Part shown: positions 15,007-23,247 of the stretch, piece after piece
Numbering within the stretch: position 1 is the first letter of the stretch
Layout: each line of letters opens with the position of its first letter
Assembly (NCBI GenBank): GCA_937129385.1
Contig: CAKZNC010000220.1
Coordinates: 1 to 32,482, forward strand
From: an uncultured Bacteroidota bacterium
GTDB taxonomy: Bacteria; Bacteroidota; Bacteroidia; Bacteroidales; GCA-2748055
Length of the DNA: 32,482 nucleotides
Reading direction: 5' to 3'
Notes under the pieces: generated by a model
What the model was told of the DNA's origin: nothing
What the model saw: the letters and a program-made list of their open reading frames with translations, nothing else
The model's database searches: none
Program-made: the position numbers and the translations under genes

Positions 15007-16470
15007 ATGAATAAAACACTGCAAGGCACACTGCTTAAATGGTTCCTGACCTTCTCAGTAATCATCATCCTGCTGTTTCTTTCATTTAATGCGATGTATA
15101 TACAGCAAAAAAGCCGTATTACAAATGTAATTGGGGAGATCTACTCCCTGCACCTGAACGTACAGAAGGATTTCAACATTACAGATGAATTTTTCACCTA
15201 CGAAGCAAGCAACCTGGGATTTTTTCGTACCGGCAAAAGTGAATTACTGGAGGCTCACGACCAGCGACTGGCTAAGATCCATGAGATCATACATGACCTT
15301 CGTCAGTCGGCCCTGGTAAGTAAGATGAAGGTAAATGCCGATTTTGACAGCCTGTTCAAATACCTCGGTCGATATGAACGGAACATTGATCAGATCGTGG
15401 AGCTTACACTGCAACGGGGCTTCAAGGATTATGGCATCGTTGGAAAAATGCGGGAATTCGTGCATCAACTTGAAGGATTTCCAGAACTGGACCAGGTATA
15501 TGTGCTCGGACTGCGCAGGCATGAAAAGGATTATATCATCAGGAACGAGCAGGAATATGTCGATAAACTAAATCGACTTGGGCAAACATTCATTAGGAAT
15601 GTCCAAAGTGATGTTGAGATTCCCTCCGCAAAAAAGGAAACGATTACCGGAATTATTGAAAACTACCTGCGTGAGTTCAATCATCTCGTTGAAGTAGACA
15701 GGCGTATCGGGTTAAGGAGTCCGGAAAATGGTAAAAAGAGTCAGCTGGCCACACTTGAAACAGATATTGAGCAGCGCTTTAACCTCATCATCGAAAAGTC
15801 TGAAAAGAACAAGATAAGACTGTTCCGGTATCTTGAGGTTTTTTATATCTCATTTTTCCTTGTATTCCTGTTGATCTCCATTTTTCTGAGCAGGGCGATC
15901 TCAAAAAGGATAGCTGCGCCGCTGACATTGCTCACAGCCCATATCAGAAAGCTCTCGGGGAAAAACCTGCGTCTGGAGGAAAGCCTGGGACAGGATTTCA
16001 GCAATTATGAAACCTCTGTTCTCTACCAGGAATTCAGGCAGCTGATTGAGCAGATCAAGCTGGAGAAAGAAGAGCTGAACCGCGTACAGCAGGCTTTGAT
16101 CGAAAACGAAGAAAAATACAGGCAGCTTGCGGATAACCTCCCACAATCTGTCTTTGAAACCGATCAGTTCGGGAACTTTACATATGTGAACGAAAACTGG
16201 CTCAGGTCGTTTGGATATGCACGTGAGGAAATTGAAAACGGGCTCAACATCATTCACATTCTGAAAGCAGAAAGCGGACCGATCGTCCTTGGAGATGAAT
16301 CAGGCGGATCAGTTGAATACCAGGCCATCAGGAAGGATGGTTCAGGTTTCCGCTCCCTGGTATATACCAACAGGATCCATATGGATGACAAACTTCGTGG
16401 ATTCCGGGGAGCCATCATAGATATCACAGAACGCGTGGAGCAAAGCCGGGGTCGTAAACATAAAAAATAA
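15007..16470 (+). CDS. HBM-HAMP-PAS membrane sensor lacking a transmitter
   Basis: 487 residues from ATG 15007 (the in-frame extension upstream is not membrane-protein-like). First span about 12-30; a long helical periplasmic region (31-270) with LRRHEKDYIIRN (169-180), a mark of the helical bimodular (HBM) sensor domain; second span about 276-296; HAMP domain (about 297-350) and coiled coil (350-370); then a PAS domain (about 372-475, with GNFTYVNENWLRSFGY and the closing GAIIDITER). The protein ends at once with a short basic tail. No histidine kinase, methyl-accepting, GGDEF or phosphatase domain follows in any frame before 16600. It may work through a separate partner, or be a truncated kinase. 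Confidence 0.8.
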   Translation: MNKTLQGTLLKWFLTFSVIIILLFLSFNAMYIQQKSRITNVIGEIYSLHLNVQKDFNITDEFFTYEASNLGFFRTGKSELLEAHDQRLAKIHEIIHDLRQSALVSKMKVNADFDSLFKYLGRYERNIDQIVELTLQRGFKDYGIVGKMREFVHQLEGFPELDQVYVLGLRRHEKDYIIRNEQEYVDKLNRLGQTFIRNVQSDVEIPSAKKETITGIIENYLREFNHLVEVDRRIGLRSPENGKKSQLATLETDIEQRFNLIIEKSEKNKIRLFRYLEVFYISFFLVFLLISIFLSRAISKRIAAPLTLLTAHIRKLSGKNLRLEESLGQDFSNYETSVLYQEFRQLIEQIKLEKEELNRVQQALIENEEKYRQLADNLPQSVFETDQFGNFTYVNENWLRSFGYAREEIENGLNIIHILKAESGPIVLGDESGGSVEYQAIRKDGSGFRSLVYTNRIHMDDKLRGFRGAIIDITERVEQSRGRKHKK

Positions 16471-16599
16471 TCGAAGTGCCCGGATTTTCATTGGATCCAT
16501 GGCATTTTCAGCAGATCCTGAATCCTCCTCTTTTGAAAACTTTCCCAACTGCTGTGGCATATTATTGTAATTTTACATGAAATTCTAAATTCAGTATTT

Positions 16600-17310
16600 A
16601 TGAGACTTTTATTGATCAGCAATTCGACCAATGCCGGTGAAGCATATCTTGATTATCCAAAACAGGAGATTCGAAAATTTCTTGGAGAGAAAAGAGTCAA
16701 TTGCCTTTTCTTTCCATTCGCAGGGGTCACTTTTAGTTATGATGAATATAAAGAAAAAGTTGAGCAGAGATTCAATGAGATCGGCCATGGCATCCAATCC
16801 GTACATGACGCTGAAGACCCTGTCAGGGCCGTTGAAGAAGCTGACGCGATTGTTGTTGGGGGTGGAAACACATTCCACCTGTTGAAAGCGATCCGTGACC
16901 TCAACCTGATCGAGCCGGTCAGGAAAAAAGTGCAAAACGGAACGCCATACATTGGCTGGAGTGCCGGTTCAAACATGACCTGTCCCACGATCAGGACAAC
17001 CAATGACATGCCAATCGTGGAGCCCGACAGCTTCGATGCATTCCACCTTGTCGATTTTCAGATCAATCCTCACTACCTCGACAGCAATCCAGACGGACAT
17101 GCAGGAGAGACACGGGAGGACAGGATTCTTGAATTTCTTGCAGCCAATCAACAGATGACCGTTCTCGGATTACGTGAGGGATGCATGTTCAAGGTTGAAA
17201 ACAGGGATATGGAATTGATCGGCCCCAAAAGTGTTCGTGTTTTTAAATACGGTACCGAACCCTATGAAATGAGTGACAAGGATGACTTCAGCATTTTCCT
17301 GAAGGATTAA
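16600..17310 (+). CDS. pepE: dipeptidase E (S51 family, alpha-aspartyl dipeptidase)
   Basis: A 236-residue cytoplasmic serine peptidase that cleaves dipeptides with N-terminal aspartate. The nucleophile is Ser121 in GWSAGSN, the oxyanion-side glycine motif is VVGGGNTFHLL (86-95), and His158 in INPHYLD is the expected catalytic histidine. Length and order match PepE. The start MRLLLISNST is typical. No promoter could be fixed in the 129 bases upstream. The next gene starts 25 bases after its stop, so co-transcription with the AsmA-like gene is possible but not evidently functional. Confidence 0.93.
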   Translation: MRLLLISNSTNAGEAYLDYPKQEIRKFLGEKRVNCLFFPFAGVTFSYDEYKEKVEQRFNEIGHGIQSVHDAEDPVRAVEEADAIVVGGGNTFHLLKAIRDLNLIEPVRKKVQNGTPYIGWSAGSNMTCPTIRTTNDMPIVEPDSFDAFHLVDFQINPHYLDSNPDGHAGETREDRILEFLAANQQMTVLGLREGCMFKVENRDMELIGPKSVRVFKYGTEPYEMSDKDDFSIFLKD

Positions 17311-17335
17311 CCAATTAAAACTGTAAGTAGAGATC

Positions 17336-19981
17336 GTGAAAAAGATCCGCCATTTCTTTGAATACCTGGCAGCCTTTCTGATCATTTTTTTGCTGCTTTC
17401 CGTGATCACCAGCGTGGTCATTGTGAAATTCTATGGCGAACAGGTACGGACCTATGCCATGGAAAAGATCAATGAACAGGTTGACACAAAGATTACTGTG
17501 GAGGAGGTCGGCATCAGTATGTTCCGCAAATTCCCAAATGCTTCTGTCTTTTTAAATGATGTCACTGTATGGTCAGGCCACCATTTCAACAGGGCCGAAT
17601 TCGCAGAGGTTTCATCAGATACACTCTTTGTGGCAGATCGACTTTACCTGCAATTCAATATGCTGGACCTGGTCAGGAAGAAATATACCATCAAGCGACT
17701 TGAAGCCAGGGAAGGCTCCCTGCGCATACTGATCGATCGCCAGGGGAATAGCAATTTCAAGATGAATGAGCATTCCGAAGCAAGCAAAGACGCGCGTTTT
17801 ATTGAGTTAAGTGGAGTAGCGGTAAGGGATTTCGATATTCTTTATATCAATCATGCAAAGCAGATCCTGACCCGGGGTCGTATCGAGGATGTGAGGTTTG
17901 AAGGAAATTTCTCCGACCAGGAGTATATGATGAAAACCAACGGTGATGCATATGTAGAGCTCTTTTTGAACCATGGCGTGACATATCTTGCCGCGCAGAA
18001 GATCCATACAGATGTCTCCCTTGAAGTTCTGGAAAATCATTTTACCATATCAAAAGGCATATTGTCCGTCGGAGACCTATCTGCTGACATTTCGGGTGAG
18101 TTCCAGGTGGACAAGCAGGCAGGCACCAACCTGGATCTGCGTTTCGTCGGAAAGAAGATTGATATCAGCTGGGTTTCTGATATCCTGGCAAGCAGCAATG
18201 TCACTCCTGAAGGTGCAACCGGCAGAGGAGATGTTGACCTTTCGGTCGAGGTTGCCGGTTTACTTACTCCAACTCAATCACCCCGGATCAATGCCTCCTT
18301 TTCAACAAAACGTGCAACCCTTGAGACAGAAAGGCTTCCCGACCCCCTCAAAGATCTGTCGCTCGAAGGATCCTATACAAACGGACCTCAGATGAGTGTT
18401 CAATCAACCACCATAGAACTGGAATCATTCAGTGTAAGGTCGGGAGAATCAAAAATATCAGGATCACTCAGGGTCGAAAATCTCTTACAACCCCATTTCA
18501 CCTCGAAAATCCAGGGTGTGATTGCGGCAAATGAGATCAATGACCATATTGAAGACCTTCCCTTCCTGATACAAAATGGAATTATTTATCCCGATCTAAC
18601 ACTGGGTGGTTCAATTGAACGAATCGCGCCCGATTCAACAACAGTGAGCATCAGTCCGGAGGGAAATTTAAAGATGGAGGGCCTGGCGCTCTCATTTGGT
18701 GATTCAAACCTGAGATTGAAACAGCTGAAGGGGCAGGTGGACCTCTCTACACAAAAACTTCGGGCTGAATTGGAAGGATACCTGCTTGATACTGATTTCA
18801 AACTGGTTGCAGTTTCAGGAAATCCTTTCCATCCGGGAGCAAGTCAGCTTAAAACCAGGATCAGGGGATCGCTGTCGAGCAGCAACGTGGACATCGACCA
18901 GATCCAGGCAAAATTCGCAAAAGACAAGGCTGGCGGAAAGGGAAATTTTCCCGAAAATATCGATGTTGAACTTGAATTTGATTTCGACCGTATCACCAAG
19001 GGGGGCATCCAGACCAGGCAGGTCACAGGCACGTTTATATACCGGTATCCCGGACTCTATCTTGATCCGGTCTACCTGGAAACGATGAATGGTGTGATCA
19101 ATTCCAGGATTGCTATGCTTGACCTGAACAAACCTGCTCAGAAGATCAGCATGCACAGCAATTTCAGGAATGTTGAAATTGGGAATGTTTTCAAATCCTT
19201 CAATAACTTCGGACAGGATTTTCTCACCCATCAAAATATTGCAGGCAGCATATCAGGTGAATCTGAATTCCTGGCCGATTTTGACCGGGCTACCGGGCTC
19301 AAAACCTCAGGGATCGTTTCAGAAAACAGCTTTGTAATAGAAAATGGAGAACTGATAGATTTCAAACCAATGTTGGAGTTGTCCAGTTTTCTGAAAATTG
19401 ATGAAATGGACCACATCCGGTTCTCCACCATCAGCAATACCATACTGATCAACAACAACACGATCAATATCCCCCAGATGGATATCCGGTCTTCGGCATT
19501 GAACCTGCAGGCCTCCGGATCTCACAGTTTTGATAAAACATTTGAATACCATATCGCCACAAAGTTGTCTGAATACCTGTTCAACAAGGCAAAAAGTTCC
19601 GGGGATGCTGAATTCAACATTGCACTGGACGAGGAGGACAAAAGAACTATTTTCCTGATCCTTCATGATGAAGGAGAAGGAATGATGATCGAATTCGATG
19701 AAGCAAGGGCGATGAAAAAGATCAGGCAGGATCTACGGAACGAGAAAGCAGAATTAAAGTCGCTGTTGAATACGGAATTCGGTATGTTTAAAAAGGATTC
19801 GGCATTGAGAGATAACAGGGAAGAAGATCAATCCCCCGAACTCAGGTTTGAGTTTCCCAGGGAAGACTCTGAAGATACGATTCAGCCTGAACAGGAAGAA
19901 AAAAGAAAATGGTGGCAAAGAAAGCGGGAACCGGATAAGAAGCAGCAATTTGATTTCGTTATTGAAGATAATGACCTTTAA
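17336..19981 (+). CDS. AsmA-like envelope protein
   Basis: 881 residues, starting at GTG 17336; this start is favoured because the membrane anchor (about residues 12-30) begins immediately after it and no ATG lies before the anchor. The rest is a long periplasmic chain of beta strands of the AsmA/YhdP-like (repeating beta-groove) type, with the usual early motif VGISMFRKFPNASVFLNDV (about 59-77) and a C-terminal AsmA-like region near 560-790. Family members are thought to form hydrophobic conduits for phospholipid transfer to the outer membrane or otherwise to influence its assembly. The C-terminus (about 820-881) is a highly charged tail of Glu/Asp and Lys/Arg with RKWWQRKR, unlike the fold before it. 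The stop is 12 bases ahead of the kinase gene. Confidence 0.82.
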   Translation: MKKIRHFFEYLAAFLIIFLLLSVITSVVIVKFYGEQVRTYAMEKINEQVDTKITVEEVGISMFRKFPNASVFLNDVTVWSGHHFNRAEFAEVSSDTLFVADRLYLQFNMLDLVRKKYTIKRLEAREGSLRILIDRQGNSNFKMNEHSEASKDARFIELSGVAVRDFDILYINHAKQILTRGRIEDVRFEGNFSDQEYMMKTNGDAYVELFLNHGVTYLAAQKIHTDVSLEVLENHFTISKGILSVGDLSADISGEFQVDKQAGTNLDLRFVGKKIDISWVSDILASSNVTPEGATGRGDVDLSVEVAGLLTPTQSPRINASFSTKRATLETERLPDPLKDLSLEGSYTNGPQMSVQSTTIELESFSVRSGESKISGSLRVENLLQPHFTSKIQGVIAANEINDHIEDLPFLIQNGIIYPDLTLGGSIERIAPDSTTVSISPEGNLKMEGLALSFGDSNLRLKQLKGQVDLSTQKLRAELEGYLLDTDFKLVAVSGNPFHPGASQLKTRIRGSLSSSNVDIDQIQAKFAKDKAGGKGNFPENIDVELEFDFDRITKGGIQTRQVTGTFIYRYPGLYLDPVYLETMNGVINSRIAMLDLNKPAQKISMHSNFRNVEIGNVFKSFNNFGQDFLTHQNIAGSISGESEFLADFDRATGLKTSGIVSENSFVIENGELIDFKPMLELSSFLKIDEMDHIRFSTISNTILINNNTINIPQMDIRSSALNLQASGSHSFDKTFEYHIATKLSEYLFNKAKSSGDAEFNIALDEEDKRTIFLILHDEGEGMMIEFDEARAMKKIRQDLRNEKAELKSLLNTEFGMFKKDSALRDNREEDQSPELRFEFPREDSEDTIQPEQEEKRKWWQRKREPDKKQQFDFVIEDNDL

Positions 19982-19993
19982 ATCTCCCCGGAA

Positions 19994-21157
19994 GTGAATA
20001 TTTACGAAAAAAAGCAGCGTTGGAAGTTCATTTTGCTCTTTGCCGCTGTCATGATCGGCACAGGCTCCCTGTATTATACGAACCGGCTTGTAAAGACCAT
20101 TGCTGCAGATGAAAGAAAAAGAATTGAATTGTGGGCAGAAGCAACAGAGTTTCTCGCCAACCCGGATCCACTTGGAAATGATGTGTTGCAGTTCTTTCTT
20201 ACGGTTCTCGAGAACAATACCCAGATCCCGGTGATTCTCTCCGATGCAGATGGAAATGTAATGGCCTCAAGAAACCTTGACAGTACGCGCCTTAACCAGG
20301 AAGCGTACCTGCTCGAATCCCTTGAAAAAATGAAGGATGAAAATGACAGTATCGTGATCGATATTGGTAATAATAATTTCCAGTACCTGTATTACAGGAA
20401 TTCAAACCTGTTGAGGAAACTTGCCGCATTCCCCTATTTTCAGCTGGGTGTGATCATCCTGTTTATACTCGTCTCTTACATCGCCTTCAGCATATCAAGG
20501 AAAGCAGAACAAAACAAGGTCTGGACAGGGCTCACCAAAGAGACCGCACATCAGTTGGGTACCCCGATCTCATCCCTGTCTGGCTGGGTAGAGATCCTTA
20601 AGCAAACCGGAGCAGATCCATCCACTGTAAAAGAGCTTGAGAAGGATTCCCAAAGGTTGGTAAAGATTGCTGATCGTTTTTCAAAGATCGGATCGAAACC
20701 CGCGCTCAAGGAGACAGATATCATCAGGATCATAAAGACCAGTTCATCTTATATCACCTCCAGGCGGGGTAAATCTTATCGATTTCATACAGACCTGCCG
20801 GCTACACCTGTAATCGTACCGGTGAATGAGACGCTGCTGGACTGGGTGATTGAAAACCTTTGCAAGAATGCCCTCGATGCGATGGAAGGTGTGGGAGACC
20901 TGACCATCCGGTGTGAGGTTGGGGAGAAAAATGTGGTCATTGATGTGGAGGATACAGGCCGGGGTGTGCCAAAATCGCGATTCAATACAATTTTCAAGCC
21001 TGGCTATACCACGAAAAAAAGAGGCTGGGGACTGGGACTCTCTCTGACAAAGCGAATCATTGAATCCTACCACAATGGCAAAATCTTTGTCCTCACATCT
21101 GAGCCAGGTATAAAAACAGTTTTCAGGATCCTTTTACCGGCTGTGAATAGGAAATAG
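19994..21157 (+). CDS. membrane sensor histidine kinase
   Basis: 387 residues from GTG 19994; no ATG precedes the first span. Spans lie at about 11-28 and 150-168, enclosing a small periplasmic sensing domain (about 35-145) with the strand pair TQIPVILSDADGNVMASRNLD. The cytoplasmic part has the H-box KETAHQLGTPISSLSGW with His186, the N-box ENLCKNALDAM (287-297), DTGRGVP (320-326) and GWGLGLS (344-350). The HQLGTPISSLSGW form is the Bacteroidota type, differing from the usual HExxxP box. It follows the AsmA-like gene by 12 bases, suggesting one transcript and perhaps envelope-stress sensing. No response regulator is adjacent, so the partner is encoded elsewhere. Confidence 0.9.
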   Translation: MNIYEKKQRWKFILLFAAVMIGTGSLYYTNRLVKTIAADERKRIELWAEATEFLANPDPLGNDVLQFFLTVLENNTQIPVILSDADGNVMASRNLDSTRLNQEAYLLESLEKMKDENDSIVIDIGNNNFQYLYYRNSNLLRKLAAFPYFQLGVIILFILVSYIAFSISRKAEQNKVWTGLTKETAHQLGTPISSLSGWVEILKQTGADPSTVKELEKDSQRLVKIADRFSKIGSKPALKETDIIRIIKTSSSYITSRRGKSYRFHTDLPATPVIVPVNETLLDWVIENLCKNALDAMEGVGDLTIRCEVGEKNVVIDVEDTGRGVPKSRFNTIFKPGYTTKKRGWGLGLSLTKRIIESYHNGKIFVLTSEPGIKTVFRILLPAVNRK

Positions 21158-21170
21158 GTCAGGACAGGTC

Positions 21171-22427
21171 TCAGTCTTTCTTTTCCTGCTTGTAGATCAC
21201 CCTGTAAAGTTTATCCGACCTGCGCACCACGGTGCCAACAGGAATGGAACACCGGTCCCCTTTCACGGCCTTGCCCGATTTTTTGTCATCTACCCGGATC
21301 TCCCTTACCATTGTTTCTAGGACACCGGTGGTGGGACCAATGATCAGGATCTCATCCCCAACAGAAACTTCTCCGGTCTCGATGATAAATTCAGCTACAC
21401 CAATCCGGTCAAAGTAGTTTGTGCCTTTGCCGATATAGCGTTTACTGGTTGTGGCTGCAGAACCATATACCTCGCTCCATTCCCCGAGTCGCTGTCCGAG
21501 ATAGTACCCGTCCCAGAACCCCCTGTTGAACACCTTGCTGAGCCGTTCCTTCCATTGTTCGATCTTTTCCCGGGAATAGGTTCCGTTCAGGCAGGCGTCC
21601 ACTGCTTCCCCGTAACACGAGGTGACTGTTTTTACGTATTCGGGGGAACGGGCCCTGCCCTCGATCTTCAGTACGCGAACGCCCGCATCCAGGATTTTGT
21701 TAAGAAAATGGATGGTGGATAGGTCCTTGGGAGACATGATGTTCTTGTTTTCAACCTCGAGTTCAATTCCTCTCGACTTATCAGTCACCTGGTACGAGCT
21801 CCTGCACACCTGAAAGCAATCTCCCCGATTTGCAGAGTGATTGTGTTCATGCAAACTCAGATAGCATTTTCCACTGACAGCCATGCAGAGTGCACCGTGA
21901 ACAAACATTTCAATCCTGATCAATTCACCGGAAGGGCCCCTGACATCCTCCAGTGCAATGGCCCTGTGAATCTCTGTCACCTGCTCAAGCTCAAGCTCCC
22001 GCGCCAGCACCACTACATCTGCAAAATTTGCATAAAACTTCAATGCTTCTATATTACTGATGTTAAGTTGTGTGGATAGGTGTACTTCAACTCCTGATTT
22101 GAGTGCGTAGGCAAGTACGGACTGATCTGATGCAATGATGGCTGATACCCCGTGCTCCCTGGCCAGGTCAACGATCTTTCGCATCTGTATCAGCTCGTGG
22201 TTATAGATGATGGTATTGACCGTCAGGTAGGTTTTAAGGTGATGCTCCTTTGCTATCTCAACGATCTCAGGAAGGTTTTCAGCCGTAAAATTGGCTGAAG
22301 ACCTGGAACGCATATTCAATTGTTCGATCCCGAAATATACCGAATCGGCCCCACCCTGTATGGCGGCCCTCAATGACTCCATGGATCCGACTGGAGCCAT
22401 GATCTCTATATCCCCTCTTTTCACCAT
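21171..22427 (-). CDS. trhP: U32-family protein, TrhP/YegQ type tRNA hydroxylation factor
   Basis: A 418-residue member of the U32 'peptidase' family. TrhP (YegQ) proteins are needed for prephenate-dependent 5-hydroxylation of the wobble uridine of certain tRNAs rather than for proteolysis. The N-terminal barrel has LMAPVGSMESLRAAIQGGAD-type sequence near residues 8-28 and AIIASDQSV; the conserved cysteines Cys181, Cys188, Cys204 and Cys208 (HGALCMAVSGKC, RGDCFQVCR) are the expected Fe-S or metal ligands. A C-terminal beta domain (about 330-418) completes the long form. It is last of a minus-strand run, 48 bases after the AIM24-like gene, and convergent with the kinase gene with 13 bases between stops. 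Assignment to TrhP rather than another U32 branch rests on length and cysteine pattern. Confidence 0.8.
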   Translation of the reverse strand: MVKRGDIEIMAPVGSMESLRAAIQGGADSVYFGIEQLNMRSRSSANFTAENLPEIVEIAKEHHLKTYLTVNTIIYNHELIQMRKIVDLAREHGVSAIIASDQSVLAYALKSGVEVHLSTQLNISNIEALKFYANFADVVVLARELELEQVTEIHRAIALEDVRGPSGELIRIEMFVHGALCMAVSGKCYLSLHEHNHSANRGDCFQVCRSSYQVTDKSRGIELEVENKNIMSPKDLSTIHFLNKILDAGVRVLKIEGRARSPEYVKTVTSCYGEAVDACLNGTYSREKIEQWKERLSKVFNRGFWDGYYLGQRLGEWSEVYGSAATTSKRYIGKGTNYFDRIGVAEFIIETGEVSVGDEILIIGPTTGVLETMVREIRVDDKKSGKAVKGDRCSIPVGTVVRRSDKLYRVIYKQEKKD

Positions 22428-22475
22428 GGATACAAAGATAAGGGTTATAATGGTATTCTGTATGACCGGGGTGGA

Positions 22476-23240
22476 TCACTCCAGGAAACCCTGGAGAAAA
22501 GAACGACCCTCCTTGCGCACATTTTTACCATAGGGAGACAGGGCCTGGACCAGTTTCCTGATCGGCATGGACTGAAGCCAGACCGTCCCGGTACCCTTCA
22601 GGGTTGCCAGGAACAAGCCTTCACCTCCAAAGACCATCGACCTCAGGTTTCCTGCTGCCTGCACATTAAAATCGATTCCCTGGGTAAAGCCCACGATGCA
22701 GCCTGTATCCACCCTGAGCATTTCGTTGTTCAGGCGCCGTTCTATCACCGTTCCGCCAGCATGTATGAATGCCCTGCCATCTCCATCAAGTCGCTGAAGT
22801 ATAAAACCTTCTCCTCCCACCAGGCCGCTACCAAGTTTGCGGTTAAAATGGAGAGAGATTTTTGTTCCGAGTGCAGCACAAAGGAAGGCGTCGTTTTGCA
22901 CGATCAGGCTATTGCCTACCACGGGCAGTTCCACTGGCACCACTTTGCCCGGATATGGGGCAGAAAAGGAGACCTTTCTTTTTCCGTTGCCCCGGTTGGT
23001 AAAATGGGTGACAAAAAGCGATTCACCGGTAAGGATCCTCCCACCTGCCGCCAGCAGTTTACTGAACATCCCCTCGTTGGTGCTTGACCCATCACCAAGT
23101 TTTGTATCATATTCAATGTCGTCCTCCATATACATCATGGAGCCTGCTTCAGCGATCACCGTTTCCCCTGGATCCAGCTCAATTTCAACGATCTGTATAT
23201 CATCACCAATGATCCTGTAGTCAATTTCGTGTGCATTCAT
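22476..23240 (-). CDS. AIM24 / TIGR00266-family protein
   Basis: 254 residues of the AIM24 beta-trefoil-like family, widespread in bacteria and of unknown biochemical role (the yeast homologue is mitochondrial). Typical signatures are [20 protein letters not shown] (about 23-42), [28 protein letters not shown] and, near the C-terminus, [22 protein letters not shown]. No signal peptide. The start ATG lies 7 bases after the stop of the hybrid kinase gene, so the two are almost surely co-transcribed. Membership of the family is clear; function is not. Confidence 0.88.
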   Translation of the reverse strand: MNAHEIDYRIIGDDIQIVEIELDPGETVIAEAGSMMYMEDDIEYDTKLGDGSSTNEGMFSKLLAAGGRILTGESLFVTHFTNRGNGKRKVSFSAPYPGKVVPVELPVVGNSLIVQNDAFLCAALGTKISLHFNRKLGSGLVGGEGFILQRLDGDGRAFIHAGGTVIERRLNNEMLRVDTGCIVGFTQGIDFNVQAAGNLRSMVFGGEGLFLATLKGTGTVWLQSMPIRKLVQALSPYGKNVRKEGRSFLQGFLE

Positions 23241-23247
23241 GGCTAAC

